DNA of 64,000 nucleotides from Abiotrophia defectiva ATCC 49176 (lineage in GTDB: Bacteria; Bacillota; Bacilli; Lactobacillales; Aerococcaceae). The stretch's first letter is position 1; every line of letters begins with the position of its first letter. Below the pieces are notes generated by a model. The model did not search any database. It had not been told where the DNA came from and saw only the letters and a list, made by a program, of their open reading frames with translations. The translations under genes and the position numbers were made by a program. The stretch lies in contig NZ_KI535340.1 of assembly GCF_000160075.2 (NCBI RefSeq), positions 531,761-595,760 on the forward strand, read 5' to 3'. Shown one piece after another: positions 53,725 to 63,614 of the stretch.

Positions 53725-55668
53725 TTAGTTAAGACGGCTCTTGTTAGCGACGTCCTCACTTAAGAGGCGGACAAAGTCGTCATAGCTGTAGCTTTCAGAC
53801 TTGGCAGAACCGTAGTGGCGGACGTTAACCGTGCCTTCAGACACTTCTTGGTCCCCAATAACAATTTGGTAAGGAATCTTAGCTGTTTGAGCGGAGCGAA
53901 TCTTGTAACCCAACTTCTCATTACGCAAGTCCATATCCACTCGGAAACCTTTAGCCTTCAAGTCTTCATAGATTTCTTGAACGCGGTCACTGTGCGCCTC
54001 TAGGCTAACTGGCAAGAGGGCCACTTGAACGGGTGCCAACCAAGTTGGGAAGGCTCCCTTGTACTCTTCGATTAAGTAGGCCACAAAACGTTCCATGGTA
54101 GACACAACCCCACGGTGGATGACCACTGGACGGTGGTTATCTTGACCATCTTCCCCAACATAAGTGAGGTCGAAGCGTTCTGGCAAGAGGAAGTCCAACT
54201 GAATGGTGGACATGGTTTCTTCCAGACCAATGGCAGTCTTGAATTGGATGTCCAATTTAGGACCGTAGAAGGCTGCTTCCCCGATGGCCTCGAAGTAGTC
54301 TAAGCCCAACTCATCCATGGCTTCCTTAAGCATGGCTTGCGCCTTTTCCCACATCGCATCATCGTCAAAGTATTTCTCTTTGTTCTCTGGGTCACGGTAG
54401 CTGAGACGGAAGCGGTAGTCTGTAATCCCAAAGTCGTGGTAAACCGCCTTAATCAAGTCTAACACGCGGATGAATTCTTCCTTGATTTGGTCAGGACGCA
54501 CGAAGATATGGGCGTCGTTCAGGGTCATTTCACGAACCCGTTGCAAACCAGATAGGGCCCCTGATTTCTCATAACGGTGCATCATACCTAATTCCGCAAT
54601 CCGGATTGGCAATTCGCGGTAGGAATGGATGTCATTCTTATAAATCATCATGTGGTGTGGGCAGTTCATTGGCCGTAAGACCAGCATCTCGCCGTCGCCC
54701 ATGTCCATTGGTGGGAACATGTCGTCCTTGTAGTGAGCCCAGTGGCCAGATGTTTGATAGAGGTCTACCTTGGCCATGATTGGGGTATAAACGTGGTCAT
54801 AGCCCAAGCTGATTTCCTTATCCATGATATAACGTTCAATCACACGACGGATGGTTGCCCCTTTTGGTAACCAGAATGGTAAACCAGAACCTACTTCCTT
54901 AGATACCATGAAGATACCCAGTTCTTTCCCTAATTTACGGTGGTCACGTTCCTTAGCTTCTTGGCGTAGACGCAAGAATTCATCTAGGTCAGCCTGCTTG
55001 AAGAAGGCTGTCCCGTAAACCCGTTGCATCATCTTATTATCAGAGTTACCACGCCAGTAAGCCCCAGCCAAGCTAAGCAGCTTGAAGACCTTAATCTTGC
55101 CTGTTGATGGTACGTGAATCCCACGGCAGAGGTCAGTAAAGTCTTCTTGTTGGTAGACAGTGATGACTTCATCTGCTGGTAGGTCTGTGATCAATTCCAC
55201 CTTATAAGGGTCGTGCTTGAAGAGTTCGAGAGCCTCAGCTCGAGATACTTCCCGTCTTACAATTGGGTAGTTCTGGCTGATGATTTTCTTCATTTCCTTC
55301 TCAACTGCAGGCAGGTCGTCTTCAGTTAATTGGACTTCCTTGTCAGTATCGTAGTAGAAACCTGATTCAATGGCAGGCCCTACCCCAAAATGAATACCAG
55401 GATAGAGGCGAGTTAAGGCGTGAGCCATCAAGTGGGCGGTTGAGTGACGCATAATTTCTAAGGCTTCTGGGCTCTTGTCAGTGATGATTTCGATGGCCCC
55501 GTCAGCTTCCAAAGGACGGTCGTGGTCCACCAATTGACCTTGGAATTTGCCGGCTAGGGTTGCTTTGGCTAAAGAAGAGCCGATGCTAGCAGCCACTTGA
55601 TCGACAGTGACACCCTTGTCATAGTGACGGACACTGCCGTCAGGGAAAGTTAAGGCGATTTGAGACAT
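53725..55668 (-). CDS. thrS: Threonyl-tRNA synthetase
   Basis: 647 residues. Domains in order: TGS (1-63), editing domain with [12 protein letters not shown] (His75, His79) and later [14 protein letters not shown], class II catalytic core (about 240-535; motif 2 [30 protein letters not shown] zinc site, motif 3 region) and the anticodon-binding domain (about 540-640). Charges tRNA-Thr and removes mischarged Ser. It is single in its transcript, behind a T-box leader. Confidence 0.98.
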   Translation of the reverse strand: MSQIALTFPDGSVRHYDKGVTVDQVAASIGSSLAKATLAGKFQGQLVDHDRPLEADGAIEIITDKSPEALEIMRHSTAHLMAHALTRLYPGIHFGVGPAIESGFYYDTDKEVQLTEDDLPAVEKEMKKIISQNYPIVRREVSRAEALELFKHDPYKVELITDLPADEVITVYQQEDFTDLCRGIHVPSTGKIKVFKLLSLAGAYWRGNSDNKMMQRVYGTAFFKQADLDEFLRLRQEAKERDHRKLGKELGIFMVSKEVGSGLPFWLPKGATIRRVIERYIMDKEISLGYDHVYTPIMAKVDLYQTSGHWAHYKDDMFPPMDMGDGEMLVLRPMNCPHHMMIYKNDIHSYRELPIRIAELGMMHRYEKSGALSGLQRVREMTLNDAHIFVRPDQIKEEFIRVLDLIKAVYHDFGITDYRFRLSYRDPENKEKYFDDDAMWEKAQAMLKEAMDELGLDYFEAIGEAAFYGPKLDIQFKTAIGLEETMSTIQLDFLLPERFDLTYVGEDGQDNHRPVVIHRGVVSTMERFVAYLIEEYKGAFPTWLAPVQVALLPVSLEAHSDRVQEIYEDLKAKGFRVDMDLRNEKLGYKIRSAQTAKIPYQIVIGDQEVSEGTVNVRHYGSAKSESYSYDDFVRLLSEDVANKSRLN

Positions 55669-55721
55669 AATAGTTCCTCCTCATTGGATAATAGTGCTTG
55701 GTCGACAGTCTTAATCATTGG

Positions 55722-55990
55722 AAAGAAAAATCCCATTGACTCTGGTATTGCGACACAGAGTCAATGGGACGTTGATAACGTGGTTCCACCCAAATTTGCT
55801 TCTGCCACTGGCAAAAGCCTCTTGGTGCTGGTAACGGGAGCGACCGTCTTGACTTAACAGGCTAGTTATTGCCCTTAGGCCAAGAATCAGTGAAGAGGTA
55901 AGCAACTATAGCGCCAGGATGTTGCACCAACCCATCCCTCTCTTGTCAACGCGTCTAGCCACTCATGGCTTCACTCTCGATTAAGATTCT
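55722..55990 (-). promoter_or_regulatory. T-box leader of thrS (tRNA-Thr sensing)
   Basis: T-box core TGGGTGGAACCACG on the minus strand (55792-55779). It is followed by a terminator whose 15-bp arms begin TCCCATTGACTCTG and end AGAGTCAATGGGA, with TTTTTCTTT. The stem I region fills 55800-55990. The three T-box leaders in this window share only the core and are otherwise different in sequence. Confidence 0.92.
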
Positions 55991-55996
55991 AGATAT

Positions 55997-56025
55997 GTTA
56001 TACCACTTTTGCTTGAAGAATTCAA
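55997..56025 (-). promoter_or_regulatory. Promoter of the thrS T-box transcript
   Basis: -35 TTGAAT (56025-56020) and -10 TATAAC (56002-55997), 17-bp spacing, located immediately after the stop codon of the ArAE-like gene. Confidence 0.75.
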
Positions 56026-56028
56026 GCC

Positions 56029-57009
56029 CTAATCCTGTCCCGTCTGCCAATCTTGGGCATAGGTCTGGTAGAAGGATACCTTAAGGGCGATAAAGCGACT
56101 CAGGTCATTCAAGAGTTGGAAGAGGCGGGCCCGATTCTCGAACTCCTGTCGGCTGACTGGCAAAGGTCGCTCCCGATAATAAGCTAGCAAGGCCTGAATA
56201 TCAGCCATAAGATAAGTGCCTGGATTGGCCGTTTCCAACTGACTGGCCGTCAGATAGAAAATACCGGCCAAGACCTTGCTTTCTTCGCTCTCTAAGAAAC
56301 AGTCTGGCAAGGTGGTCATCATCTGCTCCAAAAGCTGGGCCTGAGCCTGGCGCATTTCAACATAGTGGACATCATAATTGGTCTGCTTGAAGAGGCGGTT
56401 GTCACGATCAGCCAATACCGTGGTCAGGGCCGCCTCCAGTTCCTGGTTAAGGGCCGCTAAGGCGGCTAAGTCCGTTTCTTTTCTAGCTTGGGGCTGGCGC
56501 AAGGAATCATGAATAGTCAAAAGCAGTTGGCGTAACTGTTCTTCGATGCGCTCCCTGTGGGCCAGAATCAGGTCTTCTTTGGAAGGCATATAGCTATTAA
56601 AGGCTAGGGCTAGCCCTGCCCCGATGGCAAAGAGCCCCACTTGATTGAGCCAATAGGAGGTAGCTAGCGACTGCCAACCTAAGAGTTGGGTGACGAGAAC
56701 CGTGCTAGCCACCAGACCCGACATGAGCTGGAGCCGATAGCTAAGGGGCACATAGATGACCAGGAAGAGGGCTAGGCTCAGCAAATTAAAGCCCAGACCA
56801 GCAAAGAGCAACCAAGCCAGAGCCAAGGCCAATACCATGGACACTAGACGCTCTTGGGCCAACTTGAGTGTGGTCCGGCGCGTATCCGACAAGCTCAAAA
56901 GGGCAATAACGCCAGCCGTCATCGGATTCAAGAGCCCTAGCGCCTGAGCGGTCAGCGCCGCCGCTAAGACAGCTAGGGTATATTTAGCAGTTCGCAATGG
57001 CAGGGACAT
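56029..57009 (-). CDS. Aromatic acid exporter (ArAE/FUSC-like) family membrane protein
   Basis: 326 residues. An N-terminal membrane domain with about six helices (residues 8-140: YTLAVLAAALTAQALGLLNP, GVIALLSLSDTRRTTLKLA) and a cytoplasmic helical C-terminal domain (about 145-326) with long Leu/Gln/Glu-rich helices. This is the layout of the DUF939/ArAE_1 family. A transport role is inferred from family only. GGGAGGGGG precedes the ATG. Divergent from the gene at 57162. Confidence 0.82.
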   Translation of the reverse strand: MSLPLRTAKYTLAVLAAALTAQALGLLNPMTAGVIALLSLSDTRRTTLKLAQERLVSMVLALALAWLLFAGLGFNLLSLALFLVIYVPLSYRLQLMSGLVASTVLVTQLLGWQSLATSYWLNQVGLFAIGAGLALAFNSYMPSKEDLILAHRERIEEQLRQLLLTIHDSLRQPQARKETDLAALAALNQELEAALTTVLADRDNRLFKQTNYDVHYVEMRQAQAQLLEQMMTTLPDCFLESEESKVLAGIFYLTASQLETANPGTYLMADIQALLAYYRERPLPVSRQEFENRARLFQLLNDLSRFIALKVSFYQTYAQDWQTGQD

Positions 57010-57161
57010 GGCGCCCCCTCCCTTCTCTTATCTTTTTCTTCTATTGTTATACCATCTGCGCTGAAAAATAACAATCCCCACTAGTATTTTAGCTATCTTC
57101 ACAAAATCTTCGCAATTATTAGCTATACTATGAAAGTACACCCCGAAAAGGAGCCATATCC

Positions 57162-57461
57162 ATGCCTAACCCCAAGCTTACCAAGGGTTTCCGCCTAGCA
57201 GCCACTGTGCTAATTGACAATTACTGGATTCCCCGACAGGAAGTTGAACGCTACTTGGCCCGCCGTCAATACTGGTCTCAAAGGCTTATGACCTACATGA
57301 GCCAGGCTGGTTGGCAAGCTCAACTTGCCTTTGAAGGTAGCCAAGACGGCTTAGCCGTGCTAGGCCTAGATGGGCAAGGCCAAATCCAGGCCCTCATCCA
57401 CCTGGATCCAGCCAATCTGGCTGCCTTGGAAGCCGGTAGTGCCCCGGAAGAACTCTTCTAA
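57162..57461 (+). CDS. Small cytoplasmic protein of unknown function
   Basis: 99 residues, no signal peptide or membrane helix. Rich in Ala, Leu and Gln, with a central aromatic and basic stretch (YWIPRQEVERYLARRQYWSQ) and a predicted alpha/beta C-terminal half (GLAVLGLDGQGQIQALIHLD). No domain recognised. AAAAGGAG lies 9 nt before the ATG and a TATACT box about 30 nt further upstream. It lies between the divergent ArAE-like gene and dacA; a separate dacA promoter suggests it is its own unit or reads through into dacA. Confidence 0.7.
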   Translation: MPNPKLTKGFRLAATVLIDNYWIPRQEVERYLARRQYWSQRLMTYMSQAGWQAQLAFEGSQDGLAVLGLDGQGQIQALIHLDPANLAALEAGSAPEELF

Positions 57462-57495
57462 ATGCCTGCCTAATACGAAATATAGGCTAAATTTA

Positions 57496-57525
57496 TTGGC
57501 ATAAGGTTCTTTTTTCTGATACAAT
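57496..57525 (+). promoter_or_regulatory. Promoter of dacA
   Basis: -35 TTGGCA (57496-57501) and extended -10 TGA-TACAAT (57517-57525), 18-bp spacing, about 37 nt upstream of the start codon. Confidence 0.7.
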
Positions 57526-57562
57526 GACTATATAGGTCCAAATAACAGGAGGATTAGACTCG

Positions 57563-58780
57563 ATGACCAAGTTACATACTAAGCTCGTTTTACTCACTCT
57601 AGCGAGCACCACCCTACTAGGTTTAGCTAGCCCTATTATGGCCCAAGAGCTAAAGAAAACCCCAGACTTAACTAAGGATTTTAGCCAAAGTCAAGCTAGC
57701 CAAGCATCTAGCTTCACCATGCCGAGTGGCTACCCTGAGGAATTGAATAGCTTAACCGAAGATACCCGTTCTTATGTCGTGATTGACCAAGATACCCACA
57801 AGGTCTTGATGGAACGTGAAGGGAATAAGCCTTACCCAATTGCTTCCATGTCCAAAATTATGTCAGTTTACTTGACCTACAAAGCCATCGAGGAAGGCAA
57901 AATTAAACTAGACGATAAGATTAAGGTACCTGAAGCCATTGTCCGTGATTTCACCGATAATGCGGAATTATCTAATGCTGGTCTAGTGACCGATGCAGAA
58001 TACACCGTCCAGGACCTCTTATACGGGATTATGTTAGCATCTGGTAACGATGCGACTACCCTTCTGATGTCTCACATCTACGGTTCTGAACAAGAAGCTG
58101 TTGCTGCCATTCGTCGCCAACTCGATGAATGGGGGATTGAGAACTATGAGTTCTACACCACTTCTGGGGCGCCTAACAAGTACCTACCAGAAAGCTACTG
58201 GATTGAAGGCTCAACCAAGGACAGCCAAAACAAGATGTCAGCAGCTGATGTTGCCTTAATGGCCCAATACATCACTGAAAAGTATCCACAAATCTTAGAA
58301 CTGTCTTCTGCCCGTGAATACACCATGGCCAAAGACAGTGACCATCCAATTAAAATGGCCAACAACAACTTGTTGCTTGAAGGGGCTCAATATGGCCGCC
58401 CAGGCGTAACGGGGCTGAAGTCAGGTTATACAGATGAAGCCGGCAAATGCTTCGTCACCACCACGACTGAAAATGGCCGTAAGATGATTGCCGTTGTCAT
58501 GGGGGTTCAAGAACCTTACTCTTCTTATGAAGAAACCAAGATTCTCTTGGATGGCTTGAACAAGCATCCTGACCTCTATCAATTAGAAGGCTTGGCTACC
58601 AACCTCTTGCCAACTCAAGCAGAGAAGGAAGCTCAAGCTGCCAAAGCCGCTTCTGAAGAAGCCGCAAGCAAGGCCCAAGCAGCGGGTAGCAACAAAGAAG
58701 AAAATGTTGAAAGTCTTCCTAACCGCCGCAACAACCCATTCACTAACTTTATGCGTAGTATCTTTGGGATCTTTAATTAA
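57563..58780 (+). CDS. dacA: D-alanyl-D-alanine carboxypeptidase (low-molecular-mass PBP)
   Basis: 405 residues. Signal peptide (LHTKLVLLTLASTTLLGLAS, cleavage near MAQ-E), then an S11 serine peptidase domain: SMSK (nucleophile Ser95), SGN (160-162) and the third motif as LKSGYTDEAG, KSG in place of the more common KTG. It trims the terminal D-Ala from pentapeptide stems. The C-terminal ~65 residues are Ala/Glu/Lys-rich and end in NNPFTNFMRSIFGIFN, which could be an amphipathic membrane anchor as in PBP5. AGGAGG lies 10 nt before the ATG. Convergent with an L,D-transpeptidase gene. Confidence 0.93.
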   Translation: MTKLHTKLVLLTLASTTLLGLASPIMAQELKKTPDLTKDFSQSQASQASSFTMPSGYPEELNSLTEDTRSYVVIDQDTHKVLMEREGNKPYPIASMSKIMSVYLTYKAIEEGKIKLDDKIKVPEAIVRDFTDNAELSNAGLVTDAEYTVQDLLYGIMLASGNDATTLLMSHIYGSEQEAVAAIRRQLDEWGIENYEFYTTSGAPNKYLPESYWIEGSTKDSQNKMSAADVALMAQYITEKYPQILELSSAREYTMAKDSDHPIKMANNNLLLEGAQYGRPGVTGLKSGYTDEAGKCFVTTTTENGRKMIAVVMGVQEPYSSYEETKILLDGLNKHPDLYQLEGLATNLLPTQAEKEAQAAKAASEEAASKAQAAGSNKEENVESLPNRRNNPFTNFMRSIFGIFN

Positions 58781-58788
58781 GACTTATA

Positions 58789-58820
58789 CCGGCTGAGACC
58801 AGCGCTCAGCTGGTTTTTTT
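58789..58820 (+). terminator. Terminator of dacA
   Basis: Stem CCGGCTGAG/CTCAGCTGG (one G-T pair) followed by seven T. Confidence 0.88.
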
Positions 58821-58829
58821 AATACAATA

Positions 58830-58869
58830 AAACTTCCCATTATATCATATATGATATAATGGGAAGTTT
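58830..58869. repeat. Perfect 40-bp palindrome between dacA and the L,D-transpeptidase gene
   Basis: Each 20-bp half is the exact reverse complement of the other; the left half is AAACTTCCCATTATATCATA. It lies between the two dedicated terminators of the convergent genes, so it is not needed for termination. T-rich bases follow on both strands (TTTCTTTTG on plus, TTTTATTG on minus). Confidence 0.9.
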
Positions 58870-58885
58870 CTTTTGCGACAATCAC

Positions 58886-58915
58886 TAAAAAAACGAGACC
58901 TAAGGGTCTCGTTTT
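58886..58915 (-). terminator. Terminator of the L,D-transpeptidase gene
   Basis: Stem AAAACGAGACC/GGTCTCGTTTT followed by TTTAGTG on the minus strand, just past the stop. Confidence 0.9.
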
Positions 58916-58922
58916 CTTGCTT

Positions 58923-60302
58923 TTAGTTAAAGACGATAACAGGTGTACCGTACTCTACGTTTTCATAGATGGTTGCTGCTGCATCAAGTGGTGAGTTGAC
59001 ACAGCCTAAGGAACCACTGTAGGTCCAGACATCACCACCAAATTGGCTTTGCCATGGTGCGTCGTGAATCCCTTGGGATTTATCATCGAAACGCATCCAG
59101 TAGTTAACTGGTACAGAGTAGTCTACCCGGTAGAACTGGTTGTAACCCTTGAGTCGGGTCCCAGAAAGCTTCTCAATGATGGCCCCTGCCCCAGGAACTG
59201 TTTCAGCTGCTGGTTGACCTGTAACCACAGGAGCTTCCAAGATTTTCTTGTGATCCTTATAGAGGAACATGGTTTGGTTGGCGATATCGACTTCCACGTA
59301 GGTTGGGCCGATATCATCCTTGGCGTTAGGTACGCCACCAGTTGAGTTAACGGCAGGTTCACGCTTAACTGGTTGATGAGCCAGTAGTTCTTGTTCCAAT
59401 TTGTCAACTTCTTGGTCGACTTCAATACCCCAGCCCATAATGCCTGGCGGCACTTCAACTATCCCGCGTAAGGTAGACTTGAATTCACGTGTCTTATTAT
59501 AGGTAGAATATTTTTCATTCAAACCTTGAACGTAAGCCTTAATGGCTTCGCGGTCGAAGCTGACTTGGTTATTTTCGTCAAAGTGCATCCAAGATTCAAT
59601 GGTCTTGGTCGGAATTTGAACATCATCGCCGGCAATCTGAAGGACGATTGGGTTCTCACTATATTGCTTAATTAAACCAAGTGCAGATTTCATGGTGTCG
59701 CTATCAGCTTGAATCGCTGCCTTGGCATAAGCCTGGCTGACATCCACACTGTTCTTTTCTTGTGTGGCCGCAACTAACATGTCTTGAGCCAGGCTATCGG
59801 TATCAACCTGAGTCCCTGTCACGTCCGGCTTCACTTGGTAGCCATCTGCTTCACTATATTCGATGCTAGCATCTGTCGCCGCTTGGCGTTGACTATTGTC
59901 AATGCCTTTGGCTACCAAGACTTGAGCTGCCTTGGTTTTATCTACATGGACCATGTTGGAGTCTACCTTAACATCTTGGTGACTACCAAAGCTTAAGGGC
60001 CACATCACTGGATCTTGCTGGTTGAAGAGTTGACCCACCGCCTTATCCAAGTCATAACTTGGTGATAATTCAGCCAAGGTCACTTGGGCAGTAGTTTTCC
60101 CATTCTCTTGCAAGTTAATTTGGCGCTTGCCAAGTTCTTCAGCAATCTTTTCTTGGGCTTGGGCCTGAGTTAAGCCCATAAGCGGAATATCTCCAAAGTA
60201 GCTACCGAAGGTGAAGCGATCTAGGAAGAAGATCAAGCCCCCGATATAGGCTACTGCTAATAAACCCAGAAGAATCATGCTGTATTTCAAAAAGCGTTTC
60301 AT
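58923..60302 (-). CDS. L,D-transpeptidase (YkuD) with peptidoglycan-binding-like domains
   Basis: 459 residues from ATG 60302 (AGGGGA 7 nt upstream; the TTG 6 nt earlier is not preferred). One N-terminal membrane anchor (about 7-30), then two repeats of the PG_binding_4 type (about 45-310) and a C-terminal YkuD domain. The catalytic motif has HDAPW (His413) and SGSLGCVN (Cys434), which fits the S-x-G-C consensus. It forms 3-3 crosslinks using tetrapeptide donors, as described for Enterococcus faecium Ldt. Its donors are the product of D,D-carboxypeptidases such as the convergent dacA. A promoter lies in the end of gatB. Confidence 0.93.
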   Translation of the reverse strand: MKRFLKYSMILLGLLAVAYIGGLIFFLDRFTFGSYFGDIPLMGLTQAQAQEKIAEELGKRQINLQENGKTTAQVTLAELSPSYDLDKAVGQLFNQQDPVMWPLSFGSHQDVKVDSNMVHVDKTKAAQVLVAKGIDNSQRQAATDASIEYSEADGYQVKPDVTGTQVDTDSLAQDMLVAATQEKNSVDVSQAYAKAAIQADSDTMKSALGLIKQYSENPIVLQIAGDDVQIPTKTIESWMHFDENNQVSFDREAIKAYVQGLNEKYSTYNKTREFKSTLRGIVEVPPGIMGWGIEVDQEVDKLEQELLAHQPVKREPAVNSTGGVPNAKDDIGPTYVEVDIANQTMFLYKDHKKILEAPVVTGQPAAETVPGAGAIIEKLSGTRLKGYNQFYRVDYSVPVNYWMRFDDKSQGIHDAPWQSQFGGDVWTYSGSLGCVNSPLDAAATIYENVEYGTPVIVFN

Positions 60303-60338
60303 TGGCAAATCCCCTATCTAAAATTATCGTTACTCTCT

Positions 60339-60366
60339 ATTATACGTTTAGATGAAGGTTTGTAAA
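60339..60366 (-). promoter_or_regulatory. Promoter of the L,D-transpeptidase gene
   Basis: -35 TTTACA (60366-60361) and -10 TATAAT (60344-60339), 16-bp spacing. The -35 is inside the last codons of gatB. No terminator follows gatB, so read-through is also possible. Confidence 0.75.
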
Positions 60367-61781
60367 GTCTTAATCAACAATTGGTTGACGACTTGTGGGT
60401 TGGCTTGCCCTTTAGATACCTTCATAATTTGACCGACTAAGAAGCCAACAGCTCGGTCTTTCCCGTTACGATAGTCTTCGACAGAGGCTTGGTTGGCCTC
60501 CAAGACTTGATCAATAATGGCTTGGATTTGCGCTGGGTCGCTAATTTGGGCCATGCCACGTTCTTGGACAATGACATCCGCATCGCCACCCTCAGTCACC
60601 AGAATCTTGAAGAGTTGCTTAGCAATCTTAGAAGAAATGGTCCCTGATTCAATCAAACGAATCATTTGCGCTAGGTTGTGTGGCGTCAATTGAGTCCCTG
60701 ATAAGGTAGTTTTGGCACTGTTCAAGTAAGCCGACACTTCACCCATGAGCCAGTTAGAGGCTTGTTTTGGATCTGCGCCTTCTGCCACAGTAGCCTGGAA
60801 GAAATCTGACATTTCCTTGGTCAAGGTCAAGACCATGGCGTCATAGGCAGGTAGACCGAATTCCTTGATATAGCGTGCCCGACGGCTATCTGGCATTTCA
60901 GGAATGGTAGATTTTACAGCTTCTACCCATTCAAGTGCAATAGTAATCCAAGGTAGGTCTGGTTCAGGGAAGTAGCGGTAGTCTGCAGACCCTTCCTTAA
61001 CCCGCATGAGCAAGGTCTTCCCAGTCGCTTCATCGTAACGACGAGTTTCTTGCCCAATCTTACCACCCGCTAAGAGCACTTGGGCTTGACGTTTCTCTTC
61101 GTAAGCCAAGCCCTTCTTAACGAAGTTGAAGGAGTTGAGGTTCTTGAGCTCAGTCTTAGTCCCGAAAGCTTCTTGCCCATAAGGACGGAGGGAAATGTTG
61201 GCATCGCAACGCATAGACCCTTCTTCCATCTTAACATCAGAAACTTCAGTATACATGATTTTCTCGCGCAAAGCTTCCAAGTAAGCATAGGCTTCTTCCG
61301 GTGAGCGAATGTCCGCTTCAGAGACAATCTCAATCAGAGGAGTCCCTTGACGGTTAAGGTCGACATAAGAATAGCCATCACTAGCATGGGTGTTCTTACC
61401 CGCGTCTTCTTCCAAGTGTAGACGCTCGATGCGAATACGCTTGGTTTGGCCATCGACTTCAATGTCAATGTAACCATTTAACCCGATTGGCGTATCAAAT
61501 TGAGAAATTTGGTAGGCCTTAGGGTTATCTGGGTAGAAGTAGTTCTTGCGGTCGAACTTCATTTCAGGCGCGATTTGGCAGTTAAGCGCTAAAGCTGCTC
61601 GCATACCAAATTCAATGGCCCGTTTATTAACTACTGGCAAGACACCAGGGTAACCCCAGTCGATTTCGTTGGTGTTGGTGTTAGGTTCGGCCCCGAAATG
61701 TGCAGGCGATGGGCTGAACATCTTGGAATCAGTCTTCAATTCCACGTGGACTTCAAGTCCGATAATCGTTTCAAAATTCAT
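60348..61781 (-). CDS. gatB: Aspartyl/glutamyl-tRNA amidotransferase subunit B
   Basis: 477 residues. Kinase-like subunit of GatCAB, which converts Glu-tRNA-Gln to Gln-tRNA-Gln. Visible: [70 protein letters not shown] and the C-terminal helical/YqeY domain binding tRNA. Lies 9 nt after gatA. Confidence 0.98.
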   Translation of the reverse strand: MNFETIIGLEVHVELKTDSKMFSPSPAHFGAEPNTNTNEIDWGYPGVLPVVNKRAIEFGMRAALALNCQIAPEMKFDRKNYFYPDNPKAYQISQFDTPIGLNGYIDIEVDGQTKRIRIERLHLEEDAGKNTHASDGYSYVDLNRQGTPLIEIVSEADIRSPEEAYAYLEALREKIMYTEVSDVKMEEGSMRCDANISLRPYGQEAFGTKTELKNLNSFNFVKKGLAYEEKRQAQVLLAGGKIGQETRRYDEATGKTLLMRVKEGSADYRYFPEPDLPWITIALEWVEAVKSTIPEMPDSRRARYIKEFGLPAYDAMVLTLTKEMSDFFQATVAEGADPKQASNWLMGEVSAYLNSAKTTLSGTQLTPHNLAQMIRLIESGTISSKIAKQLFKILVTEGGDADVIVQERGMAQISDPAQIQAIIDQVLEANQASVEDYRNGKDRAVGFLVGQIMKVSKGQANPQVVNQLLIKTLQTFI

Positions 61782-61790
61782 AGCGGTCTC

Positions 61791-63257
61791 CTATTCTACG
61801 GCTGCCCGTGGGGATTGGTTGACATAGTCATGTCCGGCTTCGAAGTTAGCAGCCACTTGATAGATGGTCGCTTCATCCAATGGCTTAGCCATGAGTTGCA
61901 AGCCGATAGGAAGCCCTGCTTGGTCTAAACCAGCTGGCACTGACAAGGCTGGTAGCCCGGCCAGATTGGCTGGAACGGTCAAGAGGTCAGCCACATACAT
62001 TTCAATTGGGTCTTGAATCCGACCTCCGATTTCAAAGGCCGTTGAGGTGGTCGCAGGCCCCATGATAACATCACAGGCTTGGAAGGCTTGCTCGAAGTCT
62101 TGGATAATCAAGGTCCGAACTTGGGCCGCCTTCTTGAAGTAGGCATCATAGTAACCTGAGCTCAAGCTGAAGGTCCCTAACATAATCCGGCGTTGTACTT
62201 CTGGCCCGAAACCTTCCGTCCGTGATTGCACATAGACTTCTTCCAGGGTTTGCGCGCTTTGCGAACGGTAGCCATAGCGAATCCCGTCAAAGCGTTGTAA
62301 GTTAGAAGAGGCTTCTGAAGAGGCTATAATATAGTAGACATTGATCCCATACTTAGAGTGCGGCAAGGAAATCTCCACGATTTCTGCTCCTTGGCTTTCG
62401 AAGTAGGCAGCGGCTTGGTCCATGCGCTCGCGAATTTCTTGGTTGATGGCTTCTGAGCGATAATCCACTGGGAAACCAATCTTCAGGCCAGCTAACGGTT
62501 GGCCAATCTTCGCACTATAGTTAGTATCAATTTCAGGCAAGGAAGTTGAATCCTTGGCATCATGACCGGCAATGGCTTCTAAGACCAAGGCGTTATCTGC
62601 AACCGTTAAGGTCATTGGCCCAATTTGGTCTAAACTAGAACCAAAGGCGATAAGGCCATAACGAGAAACCAAACCGTAGGTTGGCTTCATCCCCACTAAA
62701 CCAGTAAAGGCAGCCGGTTGGCGGATACTCCCCCCAGTGTCGGTCCCTAAGCTGGCTGGCACTTGGCGAGCTGCTACGGCTGCCGCAGAACCACCAGATG
62801 ACCCACCTGGTACGCGATTCAAGTCCCAAGGGTTACGCGTCGTCTTGAAGGCCGAGCGTTCACAGCTAGCCCCCATGGCAAACTCGTCCATGTTGAGTTT
62901 CCCTACAATGATGGCACCGGCTTGGTGGAGTTTTTCTACGACCGTCGCATCATAAGTTGGCACGAAGTCTTCCAGCATGCGGCTGGCAGCAGTGGTTACC
63001 AAGCCCTTGGTTACGATATTATCTTTAACCCCGATCGGAATCCCGTTGAGGATTGGCGCATCCGCCCCGTAGCCACGCGCATCCGCTTGAGCTGCGGCTG
63101 CTAGGGCCAAGTCTTTGTTGAGGGCCAAGAAGGCTGCCACTTGTGCATCTGTCGCTTCAATACGTTCGAAAGCCGCCCGCACTAAGTCTTGGGATGTAAA
63201 TTTACCGGCTGCTAGGCCTTCTTTCATGGCTAAGATTGTCGTTGGATATTGGGTCAT
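61791..63257 (-). CDS. gatA: Aspartyl/glutamyl-tRNA amidotransferase subunit A
   Basis: 488 residues from ATG 63257, 1 nt after the gatC stop; the longer frame to 63323 lies inside gatC. Glutaminase of the amidase-signature family: catalytic Lys in GVKDNI, GGSSGGSAAAVAA and nucleophile in GTDTGGSIRQPAAF. It shares the Ser-cisSer-Lys triad with the unrelated-in-role secreted amidase at 15565. GAGG at 9 nt supports the start. Confidence 0.98.
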   Translation of the reverse strand: MTQYPTTILAMKEGLAAGKFTSQDLVRAAFERIEATDAQVAAFLALNKDLALAAAAQADARGYGADAPILNGIPIGVKDNIVTKGLVTTAASRMLEDFVPTYDATVVEKLHQAGAIIVGKLNMDEFAMGASCERSAFKTTRNPWDLNRVPGGSSGGSAAAVAARQVPASLGTDTGGSIRQPAAFTGLVGMKPTYGLVSRYGLIAFGSSLDQIGPMTLTVADNALVLEAIAGHDAKDSTSLPEIDTNYSAKIGQPLAGLKIGFPVDYRSEAINQEIRERMDQAAAYFESQGAEIVEISLPHSKYGINVYYIIASSEASSNLQRFDGIRYGYRSQSAQTLEEVYVQSRTEGFGPEVQRRIMLGTFSLSSGYYDAYFKKAAQVRTLIIQDFEQAFQACDVIMGPATTSTAFEIGGRIQDPIEMYVADLLTVPANLAGLPALSVPAGLDQAGLPIGLQLMAKPLDEATIYQVAANFEAGHDYVNQSPRAAVE

Positions 63258-63258
63258 C

Positions 63259-63555
63259 TTAGGCTTCCTCACTTTCCATGATGGCTGGTACTTGAATGAA
63301 GCCATCCTTGCTAGTTTTAACATTAGCTAATAATAGCTCCCGCTCAACCCCTGCTTGGGCCTTGTCTTCACGGAAGACATTGAGGAGTTGGTTGCCATGG
63401 TAAGTCGGTGCGACCCCTTGGGTATCCACTTGTTCGAGTTGCTCAACAAAGTCGATAATAGCATTGAATTCCTCGGTAAAGGCATCAATCTTGCTATCAT
63501 CGAATGAGAGTTTCGCCAATTTGGCGACGTGTTTGATATCGGCTGGTTGGACCAT
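63259..63555 (-). CDS. gatC: Aspartyl/glutamyl-tRNA amidotransferase subunit C
   Basis: 98 residues, the usual size. Small subunit that wraps and stabilises GatA with GatB. The motif IKHVAKLAKLSFDDSKIDAFTEEF near the N-terminus (shown in part) and NVFREDKAQAGVERELLLANV are typical. AAAGGAAG precedes the ATG. Confidence 0.95.
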   Translation of the reverse strand: MVQPADIKHVAKLAKLSFDDSKIDAFTEEFNAIIDFVEQLEQVDTQGVAPTYHGNQLLNVFREDKAQAGVERELLLANVKTSKDGFIQVPAIMESEEA

Positions 63556-63614
63556 GCGATTCTTCCTTTCTGATACTGACTTTATTTGCTAGTTGATAGA
63601 GGCACGAGCGGACC

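Noticed and set aside
58923-60302. Missing His before the catalytic Cys of the L,D-transpeptidase (SLGC, not SHGC)
   Set aside because: The family consensus is S-x-G-C, so Leu at this position is acceptable and not evidence of inactivity.
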